Assembly: GCA_039619475.1 (NCBI GenBank)
Contig: CM077115.1
Coordinates: 402,166,557-402,230,556 of the forward strand
Source: Icerya purchasi
Taxonomy: Eukaryota > Arthropoda > Insecta > Hemiptera > Monophlebidae
Length of the DNA stretch: 64,000 nucleotides
Direction: 5' to 3'
Shown in pieces: positions 50,497-63,399 of this stretch. The notes beneath the pieces were generated by a model that ran no database searches, was not told where the DNA came from, and saw only the letters and a list, made by a program, of their open reading frames with translations. The position numbers were made by a program, and so were the translations under genes. The number at the start of each line of letters is the position of its first letter. Position 1 is the first letter of the stretch.

Positions 50497-52490
50497 ACAT
50501 GTGGTGTACATGGAAACAAAAGGTCCTTGAAGCCGCCAGACACACAGTCCCAAAAAGAGGAAGGAAAAAACACAAACCTTGGAGTACGCAAGAGATTATA
50601 AATCTGATAGAGGAAAGAAGAGAAATAAAAGATAGAAGAAGTTTAGAATATAAAAAATTAAATAAAGACATCGTGAAAAAATGCACAGAGGCAAAGACTA
50701 ACTGGTACAAAGAAATAGGCGAGGAAATCGAAAAAGTTAGATTCAAAGCATAACATGCGAGAAATGCATACGAAAATTAAAGAAATGATGAAAGTACATA
50801 AAAAGAGAAAAAACAACATAAACTGTATACGAAATAAGTTCGGAGAATATTGTATAACTAAGGAAGAAAAAGAAGAAACATAGCTGAATTATATACAAGA
50901 ACTGTATACAGATGAAATGCGATTCGAACAGAACAATAAAACAACGAAGGAAGAAGCGCCAATTATTGAAATGTGGGAATTAGAGAATGCTATTCATAAA
51001 GCCAGAAATAACAAAGCAGTCGGAGATGATCTTCTAGCGGTTGATGTGAGAAAATGCATAACGCAGCATGAGAAGAAACAACTTTTACAGATATTTAATA
51101 AAATTTACAAAGAAGGCGCACTGCCAGAGGATTTTAAAAGCATAAATTTTATACCGATTCCAAAAAAAAGGTAGCTCGCAAACGTGTTCCGAATATAGAA
51201 CAATAGCACTAATGAGTCATTCGCTGAAGCTGCTTCTACCAATTATAAATAGCAGAATAGAGCGGAAACTAGATGACAATTTAGGCGATACGCAGTTTGG
51301 TTTTGTCCCAAGAAGAGGAACCAGAGATGCAATAGCCCTACTTAAGATAATAATACAAAGAACCTTGAACGCAAACAGGGAGGTTTATGCATGCTTTGTA
51401 GACTATGAAAAGGCGTTCGACCGAGTTAATCATGAACAGCTTATAACAATACAGCAAAAATATAATATCGATAATTCCGACCTCCAGCTTATTAAACATC
51501 TGTATTGGGAACAAAGTGCAAAAATCAAGATAAATGCGGAATTCTGGGATAAGAAAAGCAATATTAAAAGAGGTGTACGACAAGGATGTCCACTCTCACC
51601 CAGATTATTTAATATATATGCAGAAGAGATTAAGAAAGCTGCAAATATAGGGAAAAGGGGAGTGAAAATAAATGGACAACGTATAAACGAAATTAGTTTT
51701 GCGGATGATAAAGTTTTACTGGCAGAAACAGAAAAACAACTACAAAAAATGGTAAACAAAATAAATAAAATCGGTTTAAGATATGGAATGAAAATTAATA
51801 CAAAAATAAACAAAAATCATTAAATTTACCAGAACTAAAAACAGGGATGTACATATTTATTTAGACGGAGAGAAGATAGAAAACTTAACTGAATTTAGAT
51901 ATCTAGGTAGCCTCATCACTAATGATGGCAGAGATGACAAAGAAATTAAATCAAGAATTGGAATGGCGAAACAGGCATTCAACAACCTGAGTCACGCACT
52001 AAAGGATTCCAGATTAAGTTTAAAACTCAAAAAAAAAGAATAATGCGCTGTTACGTATGGTCAATACTACAGTATGCATGCGAAACATGGATTATGAGTG
52101 CATATAGTAAAAAAAGAATAAATTCTTTTGAAATGTGGTGTTATCGCAGACTGTTAAAAATTCCCTGGACAGACTTCGTCAGTAATAAAATTGTTCTCTA
52201 TCTAGAGTATAGAAGAAGGAAAACCTGTAATAGTCGACAGTATCCAGAAAAGGAAAGCGAAATATATGGCTCATGATATACGAAAAAACGGAATCTACAT
52301 GTTGGCAGCAAAGGGAAAAATACAAGGAAAACCTTATAAATGGAGAAGAAGACTGGAAATGGTAACATCGAATCTGATTAGCAAAACATTTCAGAAAACA
52401 GTGACGGATGCCAGAAATAGGATCATATGAGTTGCACGCGATCTCTTGTTCCAAGAGCTGCGACGACGACGACGACGACAAATTCTTAGA
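50497..52490 (+). pseudogene. RTE-like LINE relic, endonuclease-RT linker to C-terminus
   Basis: Colinear frames: linker 50499-50753 ('LIEERREIKDRRSLEYKKLN'); RT fingers 50917-51174 ('ELENAIHKARNNKAVGDDLL', 'INFIPIPKK'); palm 51212-51823 with 'FGFVPRRGTRDAI', 'CFVDYEKAFDRVNH', 'GVRQGCPLSPRLFNIYAEE' and 'ISFADDKVLLAE'. A thumb follows in another frame ('FRYLGSLITNDGRDDKEI'), then 52043-52276 with 'SFEMWCYRRLLKIPW'. The C-terminus ends in a run of Arg encoded by (GAC)n near 52458-52480. About four frameshifts and two stops. It belongs to the group often annotated 'craniofacial development protein 2-like'. 5'-truncated, no endonuclease. Confidence 0.8.
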
Positions 52491-52779
52491 AATATTTTCC
52501 GAAAGTAAAACTCATTAAGATAGTAAGCTGTGCGCTGCACCCCTTTTGAGCCGGCTGAGAGCAGTGGGCAGGTAATCGGAGCAGCTGCTTCCTTCTCTTT
52601 CAAAGAGCCTAGCCGGTGATGGCACCTGGCAAAAGCGAGATTTCTCTTCGTTATATGATGTTTCTTCATTAATAGGATATTACATTGGAAAAGTTATAGA
52701 TATTTGCGTTAAAAGTGGGCACTGTAAAAGGTATATAAAACTTGGGAGAAAAAATTAAATGCAATGGAATTTGGAAAAA
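52491..52779. other. LINE 3' flank, non-coding
   Basis: Possible 3' UTR of the preceding LINE; no poly(A) was found. Confidence 0.35.
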
Positions 52780-53774
52780 TGGCATGCCAAGCACGTGGGA
52801 CGTGGTGAATGTGAAGTAAATCACATTGGATCTGCAGGAAACATGAAAGTATCAGCAATAAAAGAAATGTTTCAGTACGACGTCAAGTATAAGAATTACA
52901 TCGACGACGGTGATAGTTAAAAAGGTTCACCTATGTAATTCAATCCCATCCGTGTGACGAAGACTTTGTAATAAATAAAAAAGAATGCGTTGGCTACGTT
53001 CAAAAAAGGGATGGGCATACGGCTACGTGATCTTGTAAAAAACACAACAGTAGAGACAGAAATAAAAACCGGAAAAATGCTGGCCAAAAACTAGAAGAAG
53101 CAGTAGTCTTTCTGGAATAGGAAAACTCACTGGTAAAACAACTGATAAATTAACGGTGTATTATGGAGATTAGCAATCAGAAGAAATTGTGATTCAGCGC
53201 AAAAAATGAAAGATGCGATTTGGCCGACCCTTTTCCATTACAAATCAACGAACAAAAATCCACAGCACCATAAGTGTCCAGCCGGCGCTGACTCGTGGTA
53301 CGTTTATCAAAAAGCTTTGGCCACCACCGGAGTAGAACGATTATAAACCTTTTCCGGATGATGGAACAAAAGCAACCGAGCCAATTTATGAAGATTTAAG
53401 CAGGGACGAGCTTGTGGACTTACCCAAAACAATAACGAAAGCCTAAATCAATTTATTTGGAAGATCAGACCGAAAATTTTATTCAGTAACCCTATTCTAG
53501 TAGAAATTGCACCAAATGTAGCTAGATGTATTTTCAATGAAGGCAATTTTACATTACTATCCTTCCTACAAGAATGCAAATCAGCGTCAGCCCAAGTGCT
53601 CATCAGTATGTTCAAACCGCCGATGAAATGCGAATTCAAAAAGCCGAACAAAAAGCTGCGCTTCAGACAAAAGAGGTTAGAATAATGGAAAGAATGGAGC
53701 AAAAGGAAGCCTTGGACATTGCGAGTGCAGCAGGTACCTTGCTTTATGGTGCTGGCATCGACGATTCAGTTTAA
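52780..53774 (+). pseudogene. Mutator-like transposase relic (arthropod type)
   Basis: Broken frames follow the arthropod Mutator-like transposase domain. The order is 'CEVNHIGSAGNMKVSAIKEM' with the spaced Asp strand 'DVKYKNYIDDGDS', then 'KKGMGIRLRDLVKN', 'LAIRRNCDSAQKMKDAIWPT', 'HHKCPAGADSW', 'GLTQNNNESLNQFIWKI', 'PNVARCIFNEGN' and, from 53574, the C-terminal helix and 'LYGAGIDDSV' before the stop. The family cuts and pastes DNA with a DDE nuclease; here stops and frameshifts abolish it. Terminal inverted repeats were not identified. Confidence 0.75.
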
Positions 53775-54469
53775 GTGAAAAAAAAAAATTTTTTCTTCCA
53801 ATTTTCATAGTTTAAAACTTTAAACGCGTTTTTCTCGAAAAAACTTTTTTGAAGTCGGTGCCCACGATATCTCAAAAACTTTTGTACCGATCCGATTCAT
53901 GTTGAACACAGTTTTAACATATTTTATTAAGTCGCAATGTTCTTCTTCTTTTTTTATTTTTTTGCTTGAGACCGATTTTACAGCTACAAAATGGCGCCAT
54001 TTTTAGGATAAATATCGTGGTTTTGACTTCAACTGACCGCCAAAAATTGAAAAAAAATTTTAAAATAGATTTACTTCTAAATTAATCATTTTTTCCAGCA
54101 ATTCGTGTTTCGGATGATTTTGTAACGAGTTATTGTGGGCACCGCAAAACGTATTTTTTTGAAATGGCCTCCGTCAATTCACTCTCACTAGCTTGTTTTT
54201 TATTTTTTGACAAAAAAATTACTGAATATTCTTGAAATGTTATATAACTATGTGTAAAAAACTTTAATGAAATAACTTTAATAGTCGCTTTAAAAAATAC
54301 TTTCAAAAAAGGTTTTTTTTTAGATCCGTTATTCCATACCTAAGTTCGTTTTCTTTGTTAGCTTGTTTCTTTACCACTGCTTATTATTGTATATTTATCT
54401 AATAACATCAATTATATTACATCACTGCTTATATACCGGCAGCTGTTGATTTTTATCGTCAATGGAGCC
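53775..54469. other. Non-coding DNA, possible 3' part of the Mutator relic
   Basis: A/T-rich with words such as TTCTCGAAAAAACTTTTTTGA and ATATCTCAAAAACTTTTGTA. No coding. Confidence 0.4.
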
Positions 54470-55643
54470 CCAGATACGGAAGTCAAAATTTCGCTAGTAA
54501 TGACGACATTGCAAACGGAATCAATCTTTACTGAAATGTAAGACCTGCTATTGAAAATTGACGTTTAAATTACCGGGGAGAATATATTTTTACTTTCTTC
54601 AGCAATTACACATACCATATAGAATCGTCTCAAATTCGAAAGAATCATGTCCGAATCGGAAGTAGCCTTCCACAATCATCGAAGCTGAAGTGAGACGATT
54701 TTTACATCAAGACAATCACAGGAAAAGTCTAGCAAACAACGGGCGCGGATCCTTACATGACTTTTTTAGACCTGACAAAGGTAGTTTGTTGTCACAAAAC
54801 TTGGAAGTATCGATTAAATTCGGATGTCTAAAAAAAATTGTTTACGTAACAGCTGCATTGCATACAAATAGCAAATTAATAATTTTGTTGCACGCAAAAA
54901 TTTCGGACCAATTGAACGTTCACACGGGAGGGAAACAAAGTTGCGTTCTAGTTTCGCACCTAATTTAACATATACACGTGGTGACTTTCATTATCATCGA
55001 TAAAAGTCTACGTACTAGAGGCATTAGTCTTAATTACGGAACAGATGGAAAATTATACTTAATTTAAACGGGCTTAAATCAAAGAAAAAATATCGGAATG
55101 TAGCATACAACAAAGCTGATTTGCAAGCAACGCTTGAGGTGTTAGATGAAACTTTTAAAGATTTTGACCTCGAAATTAATATCGTTAAGACCGACTTATT
55201 GAAACTTTGACCTCGAATAGTATTCAAATTCGTGGAAAAACGCTGAAACAAGTAAGAACCTTTTAGTATCTCAGTTCGTTTCTAAACTGTAAGAGGTCAA
55301 TAGGTGATAATAGAATTAAGTGCGTTGCCTCAGCTTTTGGCCGACTAAAGCGCAAGATATTTCATATGAAGGATTTGCCAATAGCATAAGGACAACGGTT
55401 TTTCGCGCTATAATTATTCCGGCCCTTTATGTGAATCCAAAACATGGACGTCATACAGGTGTCCTATTAAAAAATTGGAATAATACGAATACCTCAGAGT
55501 TACATTGAATATCAAACAGGATGACTGCGTAACGAACGACGTGGTATTACGACGATTTAATTCAGAGCCGATCGAGTCATTATTCACACGAGCTCAACTA
55601 AGATATGAACGGGGGGAGGTGTGCTATTAAAATGGAGACTTTT
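54470..55643 (+). pseudogene. RTE/CR1-like LINE relic, RT part
   Basis: Frames change often but run in order: 'NYRGEYIFLLSSAITHTI' (RT fingers), 'MSESEVAFHNHRS' and 'IFTSRQSQEKSSKQ', 'YMTFLDLTKVV' (motif A, Asp kept), 'FGCLKKIVYVTAALHTNSK', 'LNVHTGGKQSCVLVSHL' (motif B, normally G.KQGCVLAP), 'FKDFDLEINIVKTDLL', 'CVASAFGRLKRKIFHM' and 'AIIIPALYVN', then 'NDVVLRRFN'. The relic continues at 56213 after an I-like LINE insertion. The YADD region is not recognisable. Confidence 0.7.
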
Positions 55644-55651
55644 AGAGTACC
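55644..55651. repeat. Target-site duplication, left (55652-56204 LINE)
   Basis: AGAGTACC, repeated at 56205-56212 after the poly(A). Confidence 0.7.
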
Positions 55652-56204
55652 GCCACGTTCGGCTGCTTCAGACGGTCGCTTTATTAGTCATTTTCCGGCC
55701 TAAAGTCTTCTTCTTCTTTCCTTTCATTGCCACCGCGACCGTTGGTCTGATCTCTATCCTTCTTCATTTTCTAATCCTGCTTCCTTTTATTTAGCCATAC
55801 AACCTATTCCTCTTATTTTTCCCGTGCTTTCTTAATTTCCCCAACATGAGGCGGTCAACTATAATTAGACTTCGGTTTAATCACAGCTTGCTTCCTGCTT
55901 CGCTCTTCCGCTTCTCCATTACCCAGTCTCCTCTTTGCATCCGTCAGAAGCAAACTTCATTTATGATGCGAATCACATTTTACTTGAATGTCCTTTCATT
56001 TCTTCAGGACTCCGGCCTTTAAATCTTATCCTACGCCTTACAGCGCTCACAGCATCCTTTCTTTTCCTTCTCCCTTGGTTATTCCTTTGTTAGCTTCAAT
56101 CATATCCTCCATTTCTAATATTTTTGGTTTATATAATCATTAATGCTGTCATACCTTAGGATAGGGTAAACGTCCTTAGCCGACATGTTCAAGAAAAAAA
56201 AAAA
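55652..56204 (+). pseudogene. 5'-truncated I-like LINE relic
   Basis: Frames at 55730-56120 give the ORF2 C-terminus of the 41574-48950 group ('RLRFNHSLLPASLFRFSI', then 'QSPLCIRQKQTSF' and a decayed zinc-binding tail, 'SPLVIPLLASIISSISN'). The 3' UTR reads GTCATACCTTAGGATAGGGT and ends in poly(A) at 56193-56205. An 8-bp target duplication flanks it. It lies within the RTE/CR1-like relic: 'GDF RVP' on the left joins 'RVPKNIYY' on the right. Confidence 0.7.
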
Positions 56205-56212
56205 AGAGTACC

Positions 56213-56520
56213 CAAAAACATATACTACACGGTGAACTTGAAGAAGGGTGAAGGAAGCGAGGTGGTCAAACGCTGTAAGGACTATACATAGCAGCGGCTC
56301 TATTAGAAATTGCAAATTGCTCAGAATCTCGGGAAGCCGCCGCCTGTGACCGTGAAAGATGGAGAAGTATAGTAGAAACAGTTGCTAATACTTCACGGTC
56401 ACTAAGAAGAGCAACGGCGACTTTAACAATGGTTTTCGGATGATGCGATCATTGTGATCGTATCTGCTCTCTAAGGTCGGAATTATCAGTCATCTTCGTA
56501 TACATTTCCCGGAATAATTC
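56213..56520 (+). pseudogene. RTE/CR1-like LINE relic, C-terminus
   Basis: Continues the relic at 54470-55643: 'NLKKGEGSEVVKRCKDY', 'AAACDRERWRSIVETVANTS' (the usual 'AEDR..WR..V' element) and a final zinc-finger-like 'CDHCDRICSLRSEL'. Without the intervening LINE it forms one uninterrupted relic of about 1.5 kb. Confidence 0.6.
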
Positions 56521-59500
56521 TCTGTGACTGTGCATCTGGACCACTCGGATACCAATTGCAACAGATGATAATGATAATATTCATCTTATAGAAAGGCTTT
56601 CGGAATTATAGGCATGTAAATGCACCTAAGATCTGCAATTTTGCGGAATCCGTTCGTGATTTAATATGTGGCACATACTTTATCCACTTTCGACGATTTT
56701 TGCACACTTTTGGACTGTCAAAGCGAATAATTAGAGCTACTGAATTCCATTGCAATAGGTTACGGGGAATTGCAGCAAACGAAGAAGATAGAAAAAATAA
56801 TTGCACTTTCCGGATCTATAGAATTCAGATATCGCCTCGAGTTCCAAACTCTAATGGTATATCGGTAACACAGAAATTGCTGTGTAACGATTGCTTGGGC
56901 AAAATTGTTGTTTGCATCGATTTCCAAGAAGGAACAAATAGGTGCGTTAAATTCGTTATTAGTTGGTTTTTTTTATCCACTGTTTAAGTTTTTCGATCTT
57001 TTGCAGTAGTTCTCGTATAATCGTCTCGTATAATCGTTCGTTTTTGAAAAATTTTTATGCTATAAATGACGGACTCAATTGCAATCCGGCATTATGGATC
57101 GATCATATTTTACCAAGAAGATACTGCGTTACAAATTGCTTATGCCCCTTAATTTGGGTTAAACGAAATCGTTCTTATTGGCATGTCAATTAACGGAGGC
57201 GGTGTGCGAGAGGTTACGTGTTTTATAGTTTGAATTATGTTAAAAAACTCAAAATTGCAAGCAAATTCGTTGTGAAGATGACGCGTTGAAAAAAATAATT
57301 TAAGCTGTAAGATTTGGGCACTTTGCTTAATTAAATATTTTCTTTAAGCAGTGCCACTACGGCGCATCTCTGCCCGCTACGCCTCTGAAAACAATTATTT
57401 AATGCCTTAACTTAAAATTAATCATAAAATATATCCCCGTATTTCCACGATTATGGAATACCGTTTAATGTTCAATAAATAATATTCGAGAATATCTGTA
57501 ATTTGTAGCCAAAATTAAAAACTAGAAGTTTTCATTAACATAGAATTCGGTTTCCCCTCGCATTTCATGCCGGCTTACCGACTCTATTTTTAACTGGAAC
57601 GTTTACACGCAAACCTGACAGGACTGTTTTTGTTCTTTATTGAACGGTCCCTGTTTGCCATATACTTCTGTGCACATACATAATGCGCGCGCGGGTGTGT
57701 GTATGTGTAAAAAAGAGAAAAAAAACACCTATTCGTAAAGAAAAGATAATTTTACTTAAATTGACTGCTAGCACAGTTCAAAGAAATTTGTTTTTCACCG
57801 AAGAAAAACCTTTCTCTATTTTCCTGTAGAAATAAAAGAGGCCGGGAAACTTACTTTGTCTTCGTACCTGGTTGTTATTATAACTGTAGCATCTCAACTA
57901 TAGCTATTGTAAACGGATAGGCAGCTGCGGTAATTGCAAGGAAAAGAGTAACTGCTCTTTCACAATATGAAAGTATTGCCCTAGGGACGTCGCGTTCAAA
58001 TAATGAAAGAATTCGAATTACCAAAAGAACGGAACGCAGCAGTAGTCAAGAGACTATCTTATCTTCGCGGATATCGGTTACTGAAAATTGAGTTTGAATT
58101 TCCATCGGCTGACTTGTTATAGTTTAATTTTTATCGAATGCCGGCAAAATGAAAAAAAAAAAAACGTAAAGCACGAAACGATTGCAAAAAACAGCGTAGC
58201 AGTAATCAAATAAACAATCCATTTCCCGAAATCGCCGCTTTGATTAACACACTAAAAGCTGATGTGCTTCTTTCGGAAGTTATATACTTTTAATTACGCT
58301 TCTGCTTGTCTATTTGGCTACAGCCGCTGCTATTGTTAACATTTAATTAATCGTTATCACAGATCGACAGTGCTGTGGCGATTTTTTTTTTTTTAAATGT
58401 ATTCCAGAATTTTCCTTTCTAAAATGAATGAGATTCCCCCCCCCCCCTTTTTTTTTCAATTTTAAACATTCCTTTTTAATCAAGCACTCGAACACGAGCC
58501 TCTACACTGCCGGAATAGTTGACAAAATCAATATTTGAAATAGGTTTTTTGTTCTCTCCTTCTTTCCTTTTTTTTTTTTTTTGGTTTATTTTTAAATTTT
58601 TAACGGCCTTTGTTAAATAGAATGTTTTCTTGTAGTTGTAGACATATTGCCCCCATTGCTTCAGCTTACTCTGTAGTTTTAACTGACTGGTCTCCTATAT
58701 TCGATTTTTGTAAATTCCGACAGAGGTGTAGCCATATTTTCTTTCTCGTTCCTCCTTCGACGTTTTGTTATCTACAGACTTTCCGACAAATTCCGGACTA
58801 GTGCACTTAGTTGACCACATTAAAAGTATTTAAAGAAATAGCCTGATCGTCGGTAATACCGTTTTGCGCAGTTTCGCAGTTGATTGGAATTTCATTCTTA
58901 CTAATCTATTTCACTCGCAAAAATAAAAGGAGAATTAACAGCCACATCAAGTTCCTTTTATTGTAGTATTATTCAGGAAAATTAAAACTAGACCGTTTGT
59001 AGCATAAACGAACGATGCGAAGAAAATGGGATAGTGAAAAAGAAATAACAAATAGAACAAATAAAATGTTACACGTAGTATAGTCTGCTTTAAAAGTTAT
59101 AATATTTTTATTTTTCAAACAAAACTATTTTTGAATTTTCTCTTTTTTCTTTTCGGGCATGCGCACTCATAGACAAGTCGCCACTGTTTTCGGGATACAT
59201 ACAGATAGGACTATATACATATTTTTTGTTCGAGTGAGAGCACTGACAATGGCCAAAGAACTGAGCAGAAGTGGAATACAAAATTTTGTGCGATAAGAGG
59301 TGTAAATGAATTAAGAGTTTGGAGAAGAAAAAGAGGAGGAAAGAATTGTAGCAAGCAGAAGTACCGATTAGTGAAGTGAAACCGAAAATATTCAAGTCGG
59401 GTTCAATGGAAACCTTTTATTTAAAGTTTGTTGATATTCAGTTTAAAAAAAAAAGATTTAATTTGCCACTTTACTTGCTGGGAATCTTTACTTCGCTTAA

Positions 59501-60817
59501 CTTAATCGGCGGTGTGTAATCAATTTATTTCTAAGCAACTGAACATTTTAGCAGATAAATCCAAGTGGCAGACGCAAAATGAAATTAACGAATCAGCATG
59601 AAAACGGAGAGAAAAAAGGTTTTGTGGATCAAGATGAAATAATCAAAATTCGAAAGTGTTTAACTTTGGGCGGATTAAATTGTCGACTATTCAGAAATAT
59701 AAGAAAGAATTGTTACTTGTTTTTTTTTTTTGTGCACGTCTTTTATTCAACAATCTTCATTAACAGTTTGAATGGCTTTGCGTAATTTTATGCTTGTTGC
59801 GTTATGCGCACGAACCAGATATACAATCCGAAAAATGAGGGAACCGTTATAATTTTAAACATTTAGGTTTTTGATGATGATAAGTGTAAGCTTTCTTCCG
59901 AAACGTGAAGGTTTAAAGATTATATTTCAAGTTTTAAGATTAACTTTTTAACACGATATCTACCGTAAATTGTTTTCCTCGTTATAATTTTATCAGCCAG
60001 TTACCGTGGCGTAATTAATTAGTTAATTGTGTTTTGTTCGGGCAGGTATCTCGCTGCTGCATGTTGAAACTTCCGAAAATTTCCCTTTAAGCTGGGTGTC
60101 CATAGTGTTAACGCGTCCCAAAAGTAGAAAAAAAAAAATAGTATAATTTTGACTCTATATACCTTTTTGTGCAAGTGCTGCAACTATGTCGCAAGAAAGT
60201 TGCCCCATGCAATTCCCCTAGGAGTAAAGCATTATCTCTCTATACGGTGGACAAGCCCAGTAAAAATAAAAATGAAATACTGTCTTTGTATTTTTGGTCA
60301 TTACATTTAATCTCTTTCCCCGATTAATGTTTTTGTATTTAATACGGAAGATTACAGATCGTAGAAAGAAAGGGAAAGAAAATAATTTATTTACACATTG
60401 AATGAAATGATACAACAATTCGTTGAACTTCTTATTATTTATAGCGAAAAATATATTTCTTACCGGATGATGTTTCGTCACGCCGACTTTTAATATGTAC
60501 TCTTCGATGAATAGGGAAATTATAAAATTCGGTATGTACAATTTTTTTTTAAATCATTTTTAAGACAGACTTCGTATTCGTTTTGTGCGTGCGTACTGTT
60601 ATTACAGCATGACTGATGATTGCAACAGTGATTTTCTATCGGTTACGTTAACTGCATTTATTTTTCGTTTTATTGGAGCCTTTATTATTACCTTTTTCTG
60701 ATTCACCACAAAAGTTGTATTATTTAACTTCGCAAAGCCTTTCATTGACCGCCCCCCACCAAAAAAAAACAATCTTAAACTAATAAATACTTATAACGAA
60801 AGTACCGTATCCAGCAT

Positions 60818-60819
<2 letters not shown>
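56521..60819. other. Long non-coding region
   Basis: No gene recognised in 4.3 kb. There are homopolymer runs (T at 58382-58394, C at 58437-58446, T at 58569-58583) and a (GT)n-like tract near 57692-57710. Short frames have no known similarity. It could include host intronic or intergenic DNA. Confidence 0.45.
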
Positions 60820-61212
<393 letters not shown>

Positions 61213-63399
61213 TATATATTATAAATTGGTATAAATTTGAAATTCATGTTAATATCGAAACTTTATTAATAATATTACAGGATCTCTAAAGCTCGTTTTG
61301 GTATTAACATAAAAATTTCCTAATTCGCGAATTTATAACATCCATATTTATAAATGCAACAGTTTCTGATATTTCACAATAATCAAGATATATATACTCT
61401 AGATGCGCTAGTGTTCTATGTAATTTTTAAGGAAGAGTTGATTTTAATTGACCGAGCTATTCGTCGCTAAACTCTATAAGCGTGTCGCGAAAATGTTACA
61501 GATTTCATTACAGCTTTGTTTTATTATCCATGTATAGAGTTTCCTCAAATGCGGTTTAAGGAAACATACAGATGGTTCATAGCCGCAGGAAAACGAGTTT
61601 CTCAGTGCTATAATCGTTCATGGTTATTTATTAAGAAAAGGCAAATTCTGTTAATTTCTCGGCTCATAATTTTTTTCCTCGCGGAATCGATTCTTCGCCA
61701 GGTTTTTGCATAATTGTTGAGTACTTTTCGCGAAGAAATGCTATGTTTAGCCTGATTGAATGATGTACAAAACTATTATGACTTCATGGAAGATTACTGC
61801 ATTTTGAACATCAGGTTGCGAGATGCGCCGCTAAATAAATACATTTTCGATATTCCAGTTTTAGTACAGTTGCCTAATTGTACACGGCTTGAAATAAATT
61901 AGAAAATTTCTTCTTAACGAATGGGGGGGGGGCAGTCCGTTGTTCGGAGCTTTACTTTGTCCAGGTCACTTTAATAAAATTTCAGTGCACTATACCATAC
62001 CTTTGTTTCGTTCGTGTCTTGCCTGTCGCCGTTCAACTTCTGCTGCGACGAGATTTTCACTGCGGTTTCTGGCAGATTTATCTGTACGCCAATTTTCTTT
62101 TAGGGAAAATTAAGCGCTATTCGCTAATCTGTTATCTTTAATTCTATCATTTCTTTCATTTACTTTTCGCCATTTTTTTGATCGTACGCGCGAGGAAAAC
62201 GGCATCATTCCAAGTTCATTTCCTCCCTCTCAGTTACATTTTGCCTAGATATAGGGTTTCGATTTTTCTTCAATTCATCATTTTCTTCAATAGGCAGCTT
62301 TTACGTTTATTTGCAACATCGGTAAATCACTGCTATATGATATGTATGCGAAAGTTTTCTTAAGGTAGGATATTTTTAACAAGCTGGCCTCTTGCCTTTA
62401 TTCCCCGCTGATTCTGCTATACGTAGGAATTGACGGTGAAAAAGAAGCAGTAATTTTGAACGTTTCACACTAATAATGACGATTTCCTTAGAATTTCGCT
62501 AATTTTCATTTTTTTCGCCCCTTTTTTTTCAACGTAGTCTACGAGAGATTTGTCCATTAAAATTTCTTTAATTTTCATCGCTTCATTACTTTATTCTCCT
62601 TTTTTGTTAAATTTTTCCTCGTTCCGTTTTACTGTATTTCTTTAACAGTGTCTTCAGATTGATATTTTCTCCGTTCTTCTAGCTGTCGTAATTTAATTTC
62701 CAACGTTAACTGTATTTTCGCTCTTTCATTACATCTTCTAGGCCTTACTCTTTCTACTTTGTGTAATGTTGGCTAGTTTTTTCCCTTCTTCTTCGCTTCC
62801 GGTATCTAACGTTTTCTCTAGTCACATCGGTCAATCATTTTGTCAACTCTTTCAGCAGGGTCTAGAGTGGCATTTCTCAACTTTTACTTTCGTAATTTTC
62901 CCTTACTCGGCCCCTATTTTGTGTACACCATTTGGATGATACCGTAATTTTACCTTCGACCATTGCCTTTTCCAGAGATTGTTTTAATCTCCTCCGAATG
63001 TCACTAAAAAAACCCAAACTGAACTTCCTTCTTTAACAAAAAATAGTCTTTCTTTTCTACAGATTCTTAATAATAGATTTTGTGGCATGATGTTTAGTAG
63101 TTCAATTTTCTTGTACTCTATAATAATTCTTACATGAGTCGGAATTTATGAATGATTACTCGTTTTTGATTGGTCAAACGCATAGTCCTGCATTGGGTAC
63201 AGTTTCAAAGGAAACTACAAAACTACGCCCTTTTGAAGAAGATTTTTGTTGGTTTTGAGGAGGGGAGTAGCTCTTCTCATACGTTTTTGGTTATTATTAA
63301 TTTTTTTTCGTGCTGGTTGATACTTTCCGTCCCACTGCACATTCTTATAGCTCTTTGTTTTTCTCTATTTTAAATATAATTTTACTAAAACAATTTTTT
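61213..63399. other. Non-coding region
   Basis: No gene recognised. T-rich pyrimidine blocks in 62160-63100 give protein-like chance frames without known similarity. Confidence 0.45.

Noticed and set aside
53448..53702. 84-codon minus-strand frame
   Set aside because: Shadow of the Mutator-like relic on the plus strand.
56963..57193. 76-codon frame with several Cys
   Set aside because: No repeat context, no domain and no splice or promoter evidence; treated as chance.
62160..63100. Possible host exons in pyrimidine-rich frames
   Set aside because: Frames are short, lack coding-type conservation and no splice-linked order could be built.
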